Below, piece after piece: positions 31,176-40,879 of a stretch of DNA of 64,000 nucleotides; position 1 is the first letter of the stretch, and each line of letters begins with the position of its first letter. This stretch comes from Phascolarctos cinereus (lineage: Eukaryota; Chordata; Mammalia; Diprotodontia; Phascolarctidae), in the NCBI RefSeq assembly GCF_002099425.1, contig NW_018344158.1, forward strand, positions 4,435,001-4,499,000, in the 5' to 3' direction. The translations under genes and the position numbers were made by a program. The notes under the pieces were generated by a model that was given only the letters and a program-made list of their open reading frames with translations, ran no database searches and had not been told where the DNA came from.

Positions 31176-32325
31176 ATTCCTGCTCTATGCTGCTGGGATA
31201 ATAACATTTTTCACTTGTGCGACACTACTGACTGTGACCAAATTTGTACATCAACCTGGGAAATGGGCACCATGGGCCAGCCTTGCTCTCTGGGATGATG
31301 TTGCAGACTTCACTCAGATCCCACAAAGTTTCCAGGTCATTAGCTCCAGGATTTTGTAGCAGAGAGGCAGAGTGAGACTTCCCCATACTTCCCAAGGATG
31401 CCCAGGTAACCTTCAGTCAACCACTGATTCAACCAACTAGATGCAGAGGTCTTTGCTGGTTAGACACAGGCTCTTTCTGGATGAAGGTGTGGACAACCTG
31501 GAGCCAGGATTTCTCAGAGACTGAGAAATCTCTAGCTCTAAAGCTATGATCTTGCCATCCCAGGAGCAACAGCCCACCTCTGCCTTTCACCCCAATTTCC
31601 TCTTTTGGCCCTAGACTTTTGCCAATAGCACTGTTGAGCTTAAGGTAAGATGTCAAAGTTGGAGGAGAAGCTGCTGTTGTCTCTCCTAGAAGCTCTTGAC
31701 AAATATTTGTGCTTTTAAGACTTTAACTGCAGCCCCAGATAGGAGCCCAGGTAACTCTTTCGGAGACCTGCAGCCACAGCCCCCAGCCTAGACTATGTTC
31801 GTCATCTTCTGCTGGCCTAGCTGAATTTCTGCTCCTGTTCTCCCACTTGGCTCCTCCTCATGCACATTTCCTCCCTAGCCCTCTGCCTCACTGCCTTTTC
31901 TCTGGTCCCCACTCCCCTTTATTACTTTTTCTGTTACTTTGTCTGGCTTTTGCCCGCCCCTCTACAAGAGCATAATGAGCACACAAATACATCCCATTCA
32001 GAAATCAGAAGAAAGAAATCATTTGTCTGAGCCTACACCCTGATTTTTGGCTCTAAAAATGTGGTTATTTTTGCTATAGGACACCAGGAAAGAAGTTGAG
32101 GGATTTTATGGAAAAGTCACCATGCCTTTGGCATCCTGCTGCTGTCACCCTCCAAGGCCAATCCAGTGAGGGGGCCCTATCACCAGGCACGTTGGGTCCA
32201 GGCCCTTGTGCTCCAGCATCCTAGTCAGAACTCTGCAGCCAACTTAGTCAAGAAGAGTGCACCTACATGTCCTCATTTCTCCAATGTATAGGGAACTGAG
32301 CCAAATTTCTAAAGATAGGAGCCAT
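31175..32325. other. Single-copy sequence
   Basis: About 1.15 kb with no repeat that I recognise and no credible frame (longest about 75 codons, minus, 31429-31656). A C/T-rich stretch lies at 31790-31930. Confidence 0.45.
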
Positions 32326-32700
32326 TCATTCCCCAAATGATAAATAGTCAAAGTATATGAACATGCAGTTTTCAGAAGAAATCAAAGCTATCAATATTTG
32401 TGTGAAAAAATGCTCTAAATCACTATTGATTAGAAAGATGTAAATTAGAACAACTCTGAGGTACCACCTCACACCTATCAGATTGCCTACTATGACCACA
32501 AAGGAAAATGACAAATGCTGGAGGGGATATGGGGCAATAGGGACACTAAAGCACTATTGGTAGAGCAGTGAACTGGTCTGACTATCCTGGAGAACAATTG
32601 GGAATAATGTCCAAAGGGCAATCAAACTGTGCATAGCCTTAGACCCAGCAATACCACTATGAGGTCTGTAACCCAAAAAGATGAAAGAAAAGGAGAGGAA
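32326..32700 (+). mobile_element. L1 fragment, ORF2 near C-terminus
   Basis: TCAAAGTATATGAACATGCA, GCTCTAAATCACTATTGATT, GAGGTACCACCTCACACC and TAGACCCAGCAATACCAC follow L1 ORF2 DNA in order. The last corresponds to the DPAIPLLG-type motif. It ends just before the block seen at 1670-1893. Interrupted in all frames. Confidence 0.88.
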
Positions 32701-33415
32701 TCCATGGGTGTGAGGGACTGATTGGTGAGCATAGAGCCTGGAGCTCTAGGATCTATCAGGAGGCATGTCCCCAGCTGAGAGCTGAGGAGAACCTGACAGA
32801 AGGGTAGTGGCCATGGAAGTAGGGAGAAGCAGGTAGAGGGACACACTCAACAGGTGAATGCTTGGATATGGGTTCATGGGGTCTGATATGAACCAAAATG
32901 GTTTTGTCCAGCAAAAACAGTCACAGACAAAACTATAAGTCTGTGAGTGACTGGGAAATTGGAATATCCTTAAAACTGTACAATATAAACATCAGAAAAT
33001 TTGAATCTAAGGGGGGGAAGACTTCATGAATGTCTTCTGACTTTATTTTTTTTTAATGACCAGGATTTTCCAAAGGACTGAAGAAGGGTCACCATTACAA
33101 ATCCAAAGATAGCAAAGAGTTCAGGTCTATTATCTTTGAATAAGAGGTAATTACAGCCATCATGCTGTCTGAAGGAAAATGAGCAGGAAAGGCTGGCTTA
33201 AAGGCTCACGTGAAAGAATGACTAGGCTGACACCACTTGATCTCTAATGCAGAAGAAAATGTTCCTTCAAGCCATTCACATACATCTCCATCAGCCCCTA
33301 CGTGATGACTCCACATGGCCCTTTTCTCGACCACAGTCCTAATTGGGAGCACACAGCCCAGTTGTGCTCACTTCCAAAACAGCCCTTCTCCACTGCCCTC
33401 TGAGTCTTGTGAGAG
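32700..33415. other. Single-copy sequence
   Basis: No repeat is certain. The block at 33050-33330 is complex and could be a conserved element. No gene is supported. Confidence 0.4.
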
Positions 33416-33419
33416 CTTT

Positions 33420-33553
33420 CCTCAAAACAATCCTGCTAGGCGGGCCACTTCAGCTACCCCTCTCCCCATCATTCAGGTGAAGTAACTTGCCCACTTACTC
33501 ACAACTAAGGGTCAAACCTCAGTCTTCTGACTCAAAGGCTTAACTACCATTAA
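33420..33553 (-). repeat. MIR fragment
   Basis: AGTAACTTGCCCACTTACTC, CAAACCTCAGTCTTCTGAC and TTAACTACCATTAAGCAG. Confidence 0.65.
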
Positions 33554-33555
33554 GC

Positions 33556-33808
33556 AGCTAGCACCAAAGTGCAAAGAGTACTGGGCTTTGAAGTCAGAAA
33601 GACCTGAGTTCAAATCCAGTTTCACAAACTCCTTACCTTCATGACCCTGGCAAGTCACTTAATCTTTTCTGTCTCAGTTTCCTCTTCTGTAAAATGGGAA
33701 TAGCACCTATCTCACAAGATTGTTGTAAGGATAAAATGAACTAATACTTGTGAAGTGCTAAGCAGAGTATCTAACATGTAGTAAATGCTTAATAAATGCC
33801 ATTCCTTC
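33556..33808 (+). repeat. MIR SINE
   Basis: GAGTTCAAATCCAGTTTCAC, CTCAGTTTCCTCTTCTGTAA, CACAAGATTGTTGTAAGG and GTAGTAAATGCTTAATAAAT. Full-length order. Confidence 0.92.
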
Positions 33809-33835
33809 TCTCCTCTCCCTTACTTCCCAGGCTTG

Positions 33836-33932
33836 GTACGAGGATCAAAGGAGATAATATTTGTAAAATGCTTAGCACAGTACCTGGCACATAGTAGGCA
33901 CTTAATAAATGTGCATTTCTTTCCTCACAAGA
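33836..33932 (+). repeat. Second MIR 3' half immediately downstream
   Basis: GAGGATCAAAGGAGATAATA, AAATGCTTAGCACAGTACC and GGCACATAGTAGGCAC repeat the 3' half of the preceding MIR. Either an independent truncated copy or a local duplication. Confidence 0.8.
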
Positions 33933-34555
33933 AGCATAGGCCATGGAAAAGCATGGCATCCGCAGGCAATGCACAGCTGCCCCCAGGATGTGAAACGCAC
34001 CTTTGAGATACTTTTCAACCTCTCTGAGCGTATGCTGGCCTCCTTCCCTCCTTACGACAAGCTCTAAAATCCAACCACTAAAGTGCTCCCTGTGGAATTA
34101 CAATCTCATATAAGGGCCTCAGTGAGAGGAGGAGGTCTTTGTTCTGGGTGTGCTGCCTCGTGCAAACAGTCATGATTCCGATTTTCTCTCTGCGGGGCTC
34201 TCTGAACATGTCTCATTCTCCTTCGAGGCCAGCAAACATGCTGGTCCAGGGGAAAGACAAGTCTGACGAGCTACCCACAGCCCTGGATAGCAGCTGAGGT
34301 GTGAGTTTACAGGACATGGGAACAGTTCAATGTTCACATGCACACACATATACACATACATGGCAATTTTCTGGCAGGAAAATCACAGTAAATTTCTGGT
34401 TTAAAACCATGTAGAAATGTTCTGGCTAAAATAATTAAACATTTCTGGTGAGAAAAATTATGGTAGGCTCTAGCTTAAAAAATATAAAATTTTCTGATAA
34501 AGAAAAATATGGTAAATTGGTAGATAAAAACTGAATTTTAATGTATAAATAAATA
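33932..34555. other. Single-copy sequence with AT-rich end
   Basis: No repeat is certain. From 34360 to 34555 a motif of the type TTCTGG(C/T)-(A)n-ATGGTA recurs loosely at roughly 60-bp spacing. Confidence 0.4.
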
Positions 34556-34557
34556 AT

Positions 34558-34785
34558 GGCAAGTCTGACTGGTGCAGAGGATAGAGAGTGAACCTTAAAG
34601 CCAGGAAGGCCTGGGTTCAAGTTCCCTCTGGGATGCAGACTGGCCAAGTTACTCTGGGCGAGTCACCAACTTCTCAATGTTCTAAGTCCAGAAATGAGAG
34701 CGAAGGTATCATTCTGCACTGGTGAAGGAAGTTCCCTTGCCTGGAAGTTCCTTATACTCATGAAGCCACAGGTCCACTGGTATTC
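34558..34785 (+). repeat. tRNA-derived SINE, 'GTTGCAGAGAAGGT-body' family, copy 1
   Basis: The B-box-like GGGTTCAAGTTCC, then CTCTGGGCGAGTCACC and the family body (CTGCACTGGTGAAGG, AAGTTCCTTATACTCATGAA, GCCACAGGTCCACTGG). The same body occurs at 40085, 44588 and 55865. I cannot name the family with certainty. Confidence 0.65.
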
Positions 34786-34919
34786 CTATCCCTGAAGAAA
34801 CAGCTTAAAATCATCTAAAAATGACCCTTATGCCCACCCCAGAAGGCCCTATATTGAATTCTTCATCAAATATCAATTTTCCAAGTGCAATATCTGATTT
34901 CTAGATTTTGATTTTTAAG

Positions 34920-34985
34920 CAATCAACAAACATTTATGAAGCACCTACTGCATGCTAGGCATCATGCTAGGTGCTACATGTATGC
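34920..34985 (-). repeat. L2 3' end fragment
   Basis: ATCAACAAACATTTATGAAG, then CACCTACTGCATGCTAGGC. Confidence 0.65.
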
Positions 34986-36220
34986 CATGCTTGCTAGATT
35001 TGGGTTCACTGACTCAATAGGAAAACAAGGACCAGCTTGTGTTGTTTATACAAAACTCACTCACTCCAGTGTGGGCAACCAAAAATCCCAATTTCCTTTA
35101 CTTGGAGCGGCACTCCATACGCTTTTCTTTCCAAAGGGATGCTTTGACTACTGTCAACAAAACCAAGAGTTCTAGCAGCTGCCTGTGGGGGACTGGTCTG
35201 CCAGAGGCGTGGGCCCGCAGCCTCCTTCAATCTTGTTCATGTCAAAGTGGTAAGTAGACACGCTTTATCAGTAGGGGTCTGATTTGTTCCATTCAAAACA
35301 TGACTCTCTTACAAGCTGTCAATAAAATTAAGCCACTGGTCCCCTTCAGAATGTCTTGGCAATGCTGTTTTGTTTTGTTTTCCTCTGGATATCCAAAAAG
35401 CAGGACCAGTCTGCATTGATTTGCCCTGGGAGGTTGGGGAAAGTGGAACCCCACAGAGAGTGTAGAAAGCCCTTTTCCCCATGAATACCACAATGAATCA
35501 AAAGACAGCCACATGTCAGAGGTCACTAGGCACCAAGAGGACCTCCCAACATGGCAAGAACAGTTGGTCCCTCAGAGGACCTTATTTTTCATCAGATCTG
35601 TGGGGAGAGGGGAGTGGAGCAGGGATGGAGGATTCTCATTATTAGCCATCCCTCAGCATCCCATGGAGTTCACAGGCTCCTGCCCTCTCCTCTGCCTCAC
35701 AGAGGAAGCCAAGCTTATACCTTTGGAAGAACGTTGGTTCCCAGAACTCCACATGCCCAGGATTATGCCTTCCCCAGCAGGAGCAGGACCATGTTCAGAA
35801 TCCAGACTCTTTGAATGCTGTCCACTTTCTGTAAAACACCATCGCTGGTGCACAGATAGACACAGACACTGCACCAAAGTAGAGAGGGTATCATGCCAGG
35901 AGACCATCAGCTGTCCCTGAAGTGGAGCCCTGTAGGTCCAGGACAAAAGAGTTGCCCACTGTGAGTCATTGCCCAGCTCCTGCTGGACGCTGCTGTCCCC
36001 CTTTGGCCAAGATCAGTGGAGACCTGGGAGCTGAGACAAAAGGCGCAGGCTTGCCACAGAGCTTGAGAAATATAGCATAAGGGCATACAATGTGATTAAA
36101 AGGCTTTAAAATAAAGACCTCTCTTTGCTTAAGTGGGTAAGGATTTTCAAAGTTATCAAGGAGATTTTTGATATACTAATAACCTATAAGTCACAGGAGG
36201 GACACAGAAACAGAGCTATG
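34985..36220. other. Single-copy sequence
   Basis: About 1.2 kb with no repeat. Several overlapping frames of 72-135 codons on both strands between 35039 and 35946 show no domain. A GGTAAGT donor-like site at 35250 follows a 72-codon frame, but no acceptor or homology supports an exon. Confidence 0.4.
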
Positions 36221-36625
36221 GAAGGAAGAGGGGGAGGGGAGAGAGGAAGAGAGGGGGAGCGAAAAAGAGGAGAAAAGGGAGAAAGTGGAGAGAGGGGGAG
36301 AAAGAAGAAAGTGAAGAAGAAACAAAGGGAGAGGGAGAAAGAAGAGAGAGAGGGGGAAAAGAGAGGGAGAGGAAGAAAGAGGAGAGAGGGGAAAAAAGAA
36401 TAAAGTGAAGGAGAAACAATGAGAGAGGGAGAAAAAGAAGAGAGAAGGGGAGAAAAGGAGGAACAGAGAAAAAAGAGAGAGGGAGAAAGAAAAGAACAAA
36501 GGAAAGGTAGAAAGAGGAGAGGGAGAGGAAGAAACAGAGAGGGGGGAGAGGGAGAAGCAGAAGGAGAGGGAGAGGCAGAAGAGAGGGAGGGAAAGGCAGA
36601 AAGAAAGGGAGAGGAGAGAAGAAGA
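36221..36625. repeat. 400-bp polypurine (GGA/GAAA) tract
   Basis: Almost all A and G on the plus strand, with only scattered pyrimidines, built from GAGAGGGAGAAAGA-type units. The 150-codon Ser/Leu/Phe/Pro-rich minus frames and Glu/Arg/Lys-rich plus frames are artefacts of composition. Mirror symmetry makes intramolecular triplex formation plausible. Confidence 0.95.
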
Positions 36626-36639
36626 CGTAGTATAAACTC

Positions 36640-37390
36640 CTTTTAATTCCACAACATCTCTTTGTCAGCATCTTGCAGGGACCAGTGAGAAACGAAGATG
36701 TTTCTGTACCATCCCTTTGTCAGGCAACCTTCCTCACACGCTCAAACTCATCAGCATTCCAGAACCCCATCAGAACAGAGAAATCTATTTGCTTAAGATG
36801 AGATCTTGTCTGAGTGCTGCTTTTATTTTGAAAATCTAATTTTAGCTCTTTGTCCCTTATGATAACAACTTTTTTGATAAATATCGTCACACTTTATTAT
36901 AAGTGAGAAGAGCAAGATAACAAGGGGCTCTCTGCTACAGGAGAGCCTAAACACAATTAGGCAGCAGATGCGCAGAGCCTTGTTTCTCTTTGGCCATAAA
37001 CGCCTCCCTCTTTGAAGGGTGAGGGAGAGAGAAGACACAATGCGAAGTTCAGATTGATTTAACACAACCTCGAAAAACTTTTAAAAACTGATCGATTTCT
37101 GAATCTTTTTTTAGCAGAGACAGAAGCAATAGATGAAAATGGGAATGACCGTCTCATCAGCTTTGCAGCAGCAATCACATAATTGTAGCAATTATTTCTG
37201 ATTGGGTTCTTCTGCATGATAACTGAACGGGCTGCATGGTCCATGGACTGTACCTTGGAAAGGATGGTCTGGACTTGAAGGGCTGATTCTGGGAGAATGA
37301 AATCCCCTGAGGGCAGCACAGAAAAGGAAGTGGATCCTCTAAACTGCTGGTGGCTTAGGAGACCCTCAGAAAAGACCACTCCAAAGAGTG
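36640..37390. promoter_or_regulatory. Candidate conserved non-coding block
   Basis: About 750 bp of complex, non-repetitive sequence that is rich in A/T-type factor motifs. At 37179-37195 ATAATT and AATTAT face each other across GTAGC. Other motifs are ACACAATTAGG (36950), CCTTGTTTCTC (36978), GGCCATAAACG (36992) and TGATTTAACAC (37054). No frame is credible. Regulatory function is an inference from texture only. Confidence 0.3.
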
Positions 37391-37397
37391 TACTCCC

Positions 37398-37548
37398 CAG
37401 GGAGTTATAAGACCATTGATCAAATGATCTAGTCCAGCCCCCACATTTTACAAATGAGGAAACTGAGGCTCAGAGATTTAAGTGACTTTTCCAAGATAGG
37501 TTTTGAACCTAGAGCCTCTGATTCCAGATGTAGTTCTTTCTACCATAT
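37398..37548 (-). repeat. MIR3 fragment
   Basis: AATGATCTAGTCCAGCCCCC, CAAATGAGGAAACTGAGGC and TTTTGAACCTAGAGCC. Confidence 0.88.
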
Positions 37549-37654
37549 CAGTCAATTCTCCTATCAAGCCAGTGAGCAGATAAATAACTTCCATGGTCTG
37601 TTTCTCTGAATCCAAGTAATTAAGTTCATGTAATTGAACAATGTAACATTTCTT

Positions 37655-37802
37655 TGCTTTTGTCTTTCCCCTGCCCCCTACCATTAGATTGTAAGCTCCT
37701 TGAGGGCAGGAACTGTTTTTGTTCCTTTGTTTCTTTGCTCCCCCAGTGCTTAGAACAAGGCCTGGCACACAGTAGGTGCTTAATAAATGCTTACTGCTTT
37801 TA
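37655..37802 (+). repeat. L2 LINE 3' end
   Basis: TTAGATTGTAAGCTCCTTGA, GGGCAGGAACTGTTTTTG, GCCTGGCACACAGTAGGTGC and TTAATAAATGCTTACTGC. One of the best-preserved L2 ends here. Confidence 0.93.
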
Positions 37803-37914
37803 AAGATCTGGGCATCTCCACTTACAAGATAGAATACATGCATCATCCTGTGAAAGAATCAGAAGAACCTGTTCTCTCCTTGTTTGTAGGTCCCTATCTA
37901 AAAAAAAAAAAATG

Positions 37915-38150
37915 GGAAGAGTTAGGTGGCATAGTGGATAAAACACTGGGCTCAGGGACAGGAAGACCTGAGTTCAGATCCAGCCTCAGACTCTTCCTAG
38001 CTGTATGACCCTAGGCAAGTAATAGAACCTCTCTCAGCCTCAATTTCCTCATCTGTAAAATGGGGAAAATAGTAGCAGCTGCCTCAGATGGTTGTTGTAA
38101 GAATCAAATGACATAACAATGGTAAAAACATTTTTGCAAATCTTAAAGTC
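37915..38150 (+). repeat. MIR-type SINE
   Basis: It starts GAGTTAGGTGGCATAGTGG, then GAGTTCAGATCCAGCC, CAATTTCCTCATCTGTAAAA, AGATGGTTGTTGTAAG and TTTTGCAAATCTTAAAG. Confidence 0.9.
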
Positions 38151-38152
38151 AT

Positions 38153-38290
38153 CTAATCAATTAGCATTTATTAAGTGCCCACTGTTTTAGGCACTGTGCT
38201 TAATGCTGATGGTACAAAGAAAAGCAAAAACAAAATCAATGGCATAGTCTCTGCCCTCAAGGAGCTTACATTCTAACGGGGGAGATAACA
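38153..38290 (-). repeat. L2 LINE 3' end
   Basis: TAGCATTTATTAAGTGCCC, GGCACTGTGCTTAATGCTG, CTGCCCTCAAGGAGCTTAC and TTCTAACGGGGGAGATAAC. Confidence 0.9.
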
Positions 38291-38555
38291 TAAATATTTA
38301 GGGATGAATAACAATAATAACTAAAGACATTTTATAATATTTATCTAGGGATATTTAATAATAGTGGTATCAAGGGACATATAATTATATAAATATATAG
38401 GATATAATACTAATATAATAATATACCTGGACAAACGATAATAGTTAGCTAGGGGCATGTGATATAAATATCTAGGGACATATAATAATAACAACACTAA
38501 AACTAGCTAGGGAAAACAATGATAACAACTATCTAAGGATATGTAATAATAATAG
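38290..38555. repeat. Degenerate AT-rich tandem repeat
   Basis: A CTAGGGA(C/T)ATATAATAATA-like unit recurs at about 38300, 38345, 38448, 38470, 38505 and 38533 with irregular 25-45 bp spacing. It lies between an L2 end and a MIR. Confidence 0.6.
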
Positions 38556-38557
38556 CA

Positions 38558-38790
38558 CTTATAGTACTTTAAAGTTTTCAAAGCACTTTATAGATACTGT
38601 TTCATTTAATCCTCACAGAAATCTTGGAAGGTAGGCGCTGTCATCAGCCCCATTTTACGATGAGGAAACTGAGGCTGAGAGATATGAAGTGACTTATGCA
38701 GCTAAGTAATTTTCTGAAGCAGAATTTGAACTCACATCTCCCTCACTCCAAGTCCAGTGTTCTATCTGCTAAGCCACAGAGCTGTATATA
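38558..38790 (-). repeat. MIR SINE
   Basis: GTTTTCAAAGCACTTTATAG, TTTACGATGAGGAAACTGAG and TTGAACTCACATCTCCCTC, ending TATCTGCTAAGCCACAG. Confidence 0.88.
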
Positions 38791-38898
38791 TAAGATAACT
38801 AAGGAATATATGGAAGTAATTTTAATGGAGAAAGGGAGGGTTACCAAGAAAAACCTCCCAAAGAAAGTGTTTTACAAATGCTTATTTGTTGATGCTTT
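38790..38898. other. Short unassigned spacer
   Basis: It lies between a MIR and an antisense SINE, and nothing is recognised. Confidence 0.4.
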
Positions 38899-38899
38899 T

Positions 38900-39128
38900 C
38901 AATCACGCCCAATTGTTCATGACCCCATTTGGGGTTTTCTTGGCAGAAATACTGGAGTGGGTTTGTCATTTCCTTCTCCAGCTCATTTTACAGATGAGGA
39001 AACTGAGTCAAACAGGGTAAAGTGACTTGCCCAGGGTCACATAGCTAGTAAGTGTCCAAGGCAAGAATTGAATTCAGGTCTTCCTGACCCCAGGTCTAGC
39101 GGTCTATCCACTGAACCACTAAACTGCC
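38900..39128 (-). mobile_element. tRNA-derived SINE with RTE-type tail
   Basis: Antisense copy of the 13087-13325 family: CATTTGGGGTTTTCTTGGC, CATTTCCTTCTCCAGCTC, TTTTACAGATGAGGAAACTG, TTGAATTCAGGTCTTCCTG and ACCACTAAACTGCCC. Full length. Confidence 0.9.
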
Positions 39129-39284
39129 CTTTATAAATGTTTATTGTTATCATTATGATTCACTGTTATTTAGACATATTTTGGTTTTAGTCTTAGAGCT
39201 GTGATTTCCCAGGGGGAGAGGTTGGTGATGGCAGATCAGGACATCATCTGTAACATGGTCTTAGAAAGTTGTTCGGAGGGCTTT

Positions 39285-39402
39285 GAGTAGAGAAGTGACT
39301 TGCCCAAGACCATCAAACTGTATCAGTCATAGGGAGAACTGGAATCCAGGTCTTCCTGACCCTGAATTCAGAGCTCCATGCATGATAGCTGGCAGCCTCT
39401 CC
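39285..39402 (-). repeat. MIR fragment
   Basis: AAGTGACTTGCCCAAGACC, TGGAATCCAGGTCTTCC and ATGATAGCTGGCAGCC. Confidence 0.7.
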
Positions 39403-39664
39403 TCATCTGACTCAGAGGCAAAAGGGGGCAGAGGAGCTTTGGGTGAGAAACGGTCCTCGGCGAGGCAGTGTTACAGACATTGGTGATCTGAGCGCAGATA
39501 CAAGCGCAGAAGGAAAACCCAGCTTGAAAAGGAGGACAGCTCCTTGGATGCGTCTCCATCAGCATCTTCCTCAATCCTCCCTTAACTAAGAGTCCAACAA
39601 CAGGAGGGAAAGGCAAAGGAAGAGAGAACATCAACAAGGGGGACAGCATTGAAAAGCAACCAAT

Positions 39665-39785
39665 TCCTTTCACTGGGAGCTCGCTAAGAGCAGAGGCTAG
39701 TTTTTCCCTTTCTCTGAATCCCCAGAGCTTAACACGGTATCAGGCACATAGTAGGTGATTAATAAACGTGCGCTGACTGTTGACT
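39665..39785 (+). repeat. L2 LINE 3' end
   Basis: GCTCGCTAAGAGCAGAGGC, CCCCAGAGCTTAACACGG and CATAGTAGGTGATTAATAAA. Confidence 0.85.
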
Positions 39786-39794
39786 GTCTAAGGC

Positions 39795-39989
39795 AGGGGT
39801 GGGGAACTTACGGCCTCAAGGCCACGTGTGGCCCTCTAAGTCCTCCGGTGCAGCTCTTTGACTGAATCCAAACTTCACAGAAGCAATCCGCTTCATAAAA
39901 GGATTTGTTCTGTAAGGACTAGTCAAAAGGCTGCACCCAAGGACCTAGAAGGCCACACATGGCCTTGAGGCTGGAGGTTCCCCACCCCA
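39795..39989. mobile_element. hAT-type palindromic MITE with perfect 8-bp TSD
   Basis: Left end CAGGGGTGGGGAAC and right end GGTTCCCCACCCCA, with inverted arms of about 70 bp each (left GGCCTCAAGGCCACGTGTGG against right CCACACATGGCCTTGAGG) around an AATCCAAACTTCACAG core. The flanks are identical 8-mers GTCTAAGG (39787-39794 and 39990-39997), the size typical of hAT transposases. Non-autonomous. A second, more decayed copy lies at 48028-48207. Confidence 0.85.
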
Positions 39990-40084
39990 GTCTAAGGTAT
40001 AGACTAGACCAGGTTTTAAACTAGAAGAAATATGAAATTCCAGTTAGGAATCTATGGCAAGAAGTGAGTGATGAGGAGGCAGCC

Positions 40085-40292
40085 CTAAAGACACACTGAG
40101 AGTAAGGACTATGGAGGTTCAGATCCTGAGTCTGATTGATACATACCGGCTGTGTGACAAGTCATGTGACTTTACAATCCTCCCAGGAAATTGTCTAAGA
40201 CTCTAAGCTGTATTTACAGGTTACAGGGGCACATCTGCATTAGGAGAGGGATTTCTTTATAGGGAGTTGTCTACATCACTGAAATGACAGAT
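40085..40292 (+). repeat. tRNA-derived SINE, 'GTTGCAGAGAAGGT-body' family, copy 2
   Basis: GGTTCAGATCCTGAGTC, CTGTGTGACAAGTCATG, then the family body TCTAAGACTCTAAGC, ACATCTGCATTAGGAGAGGG and ATCACTGAAATGACAG. Confidence 0.65.
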
Positions 40293-40369
40293 GTGAACAA
40301 AAAAAAAAATCTCTGAGTATCTATCTCCTTAAGTAAGCTTGCATAGCAGTGAGGACCTTTCAATGCTGT

Positions 40370-40775
40370 GTCATTCATAATAATAGCTGACATTTTTATA
40401 AAGCTTTCAAGTTGGCAGGGTTTTCCAAGTATTATCTTCCTTGAGCCTCATTTGGGGACTGTGAAAAGAGTAGCTTCTTTGGGGTCAGAAGACCTGGCTT
40501 TAAATCTCAGCTCTCCTATGGACTGTCTGGGTAACTTTAGGCAAGTCTTCTACGATCCTCAGAGGCCTCATCTGTAAGACAAGGGGTTTGGATTCAGGAG
40601 CAGCAGAAGTTCCTTTCAGCTCTGAGTCTGTGATCCTGTAAGGCTCATGCTGAAGTCATCATTAGCCTCATTTTTACAGATAAGGAAATTGAAAATCAAG
40701 AAAAGGTCGGGTGCCTCGCCCAATGTCTGAGGCAGGAGTGGAATCTAAGTGTTCTAGAATTGTCTAGGCTACAGT
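40370..40775 (-). repeat. MIR SINE split by a MIR3
   Basis: Part one (40370-40450): TAATAGCTGACATTTTTATA, then AAGTATTATCTTCCTTGAGC. Part two (40650-40775): TAGCCTCATTTTTACAGATA, then AGGAAATTGAAAATC and GCAGGAGTGGAATC. The parts are collinear around the insert. Confidence 0.75.
40455..40648 (+). repeat. MIR3 SINE nested in MIR
   Basis: GGTCAGAAGACCTGGC, GTAACTTTAGGCAAGTC, AGTTCCTTTCAGCTCTGAG and TCTGTGATCCTGTAAG. It lies between the two halves of an antisense MIR. Confidence 0.85.
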
Positions 40776-40879
40776 AGTATCCATCCGTGGCGTCATCCTT
40801 GTGCCATAACTCAAAAAAGGCTTCCTTGTAATAGCCACCAGGACTTAAGGATGGGAAGGTGAAACTAGAGGGATCCATT

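Noticed and set aside
35039-35257. Possible exon ending at a GTAAGT-type donor at 35250
   Set aside because: The donor-like site is attractive, but no acceptor, homology or codon bias supports an exon, and such sites are common by chance.
36191-36671. Two frames of about 150 codons (Ser/Leu/Phe/Pro-rich) and Glu/Arg-rich frames
   Set aside because: They come from a polypurine/polypyrimidine tract that lacks stop codons by composition.
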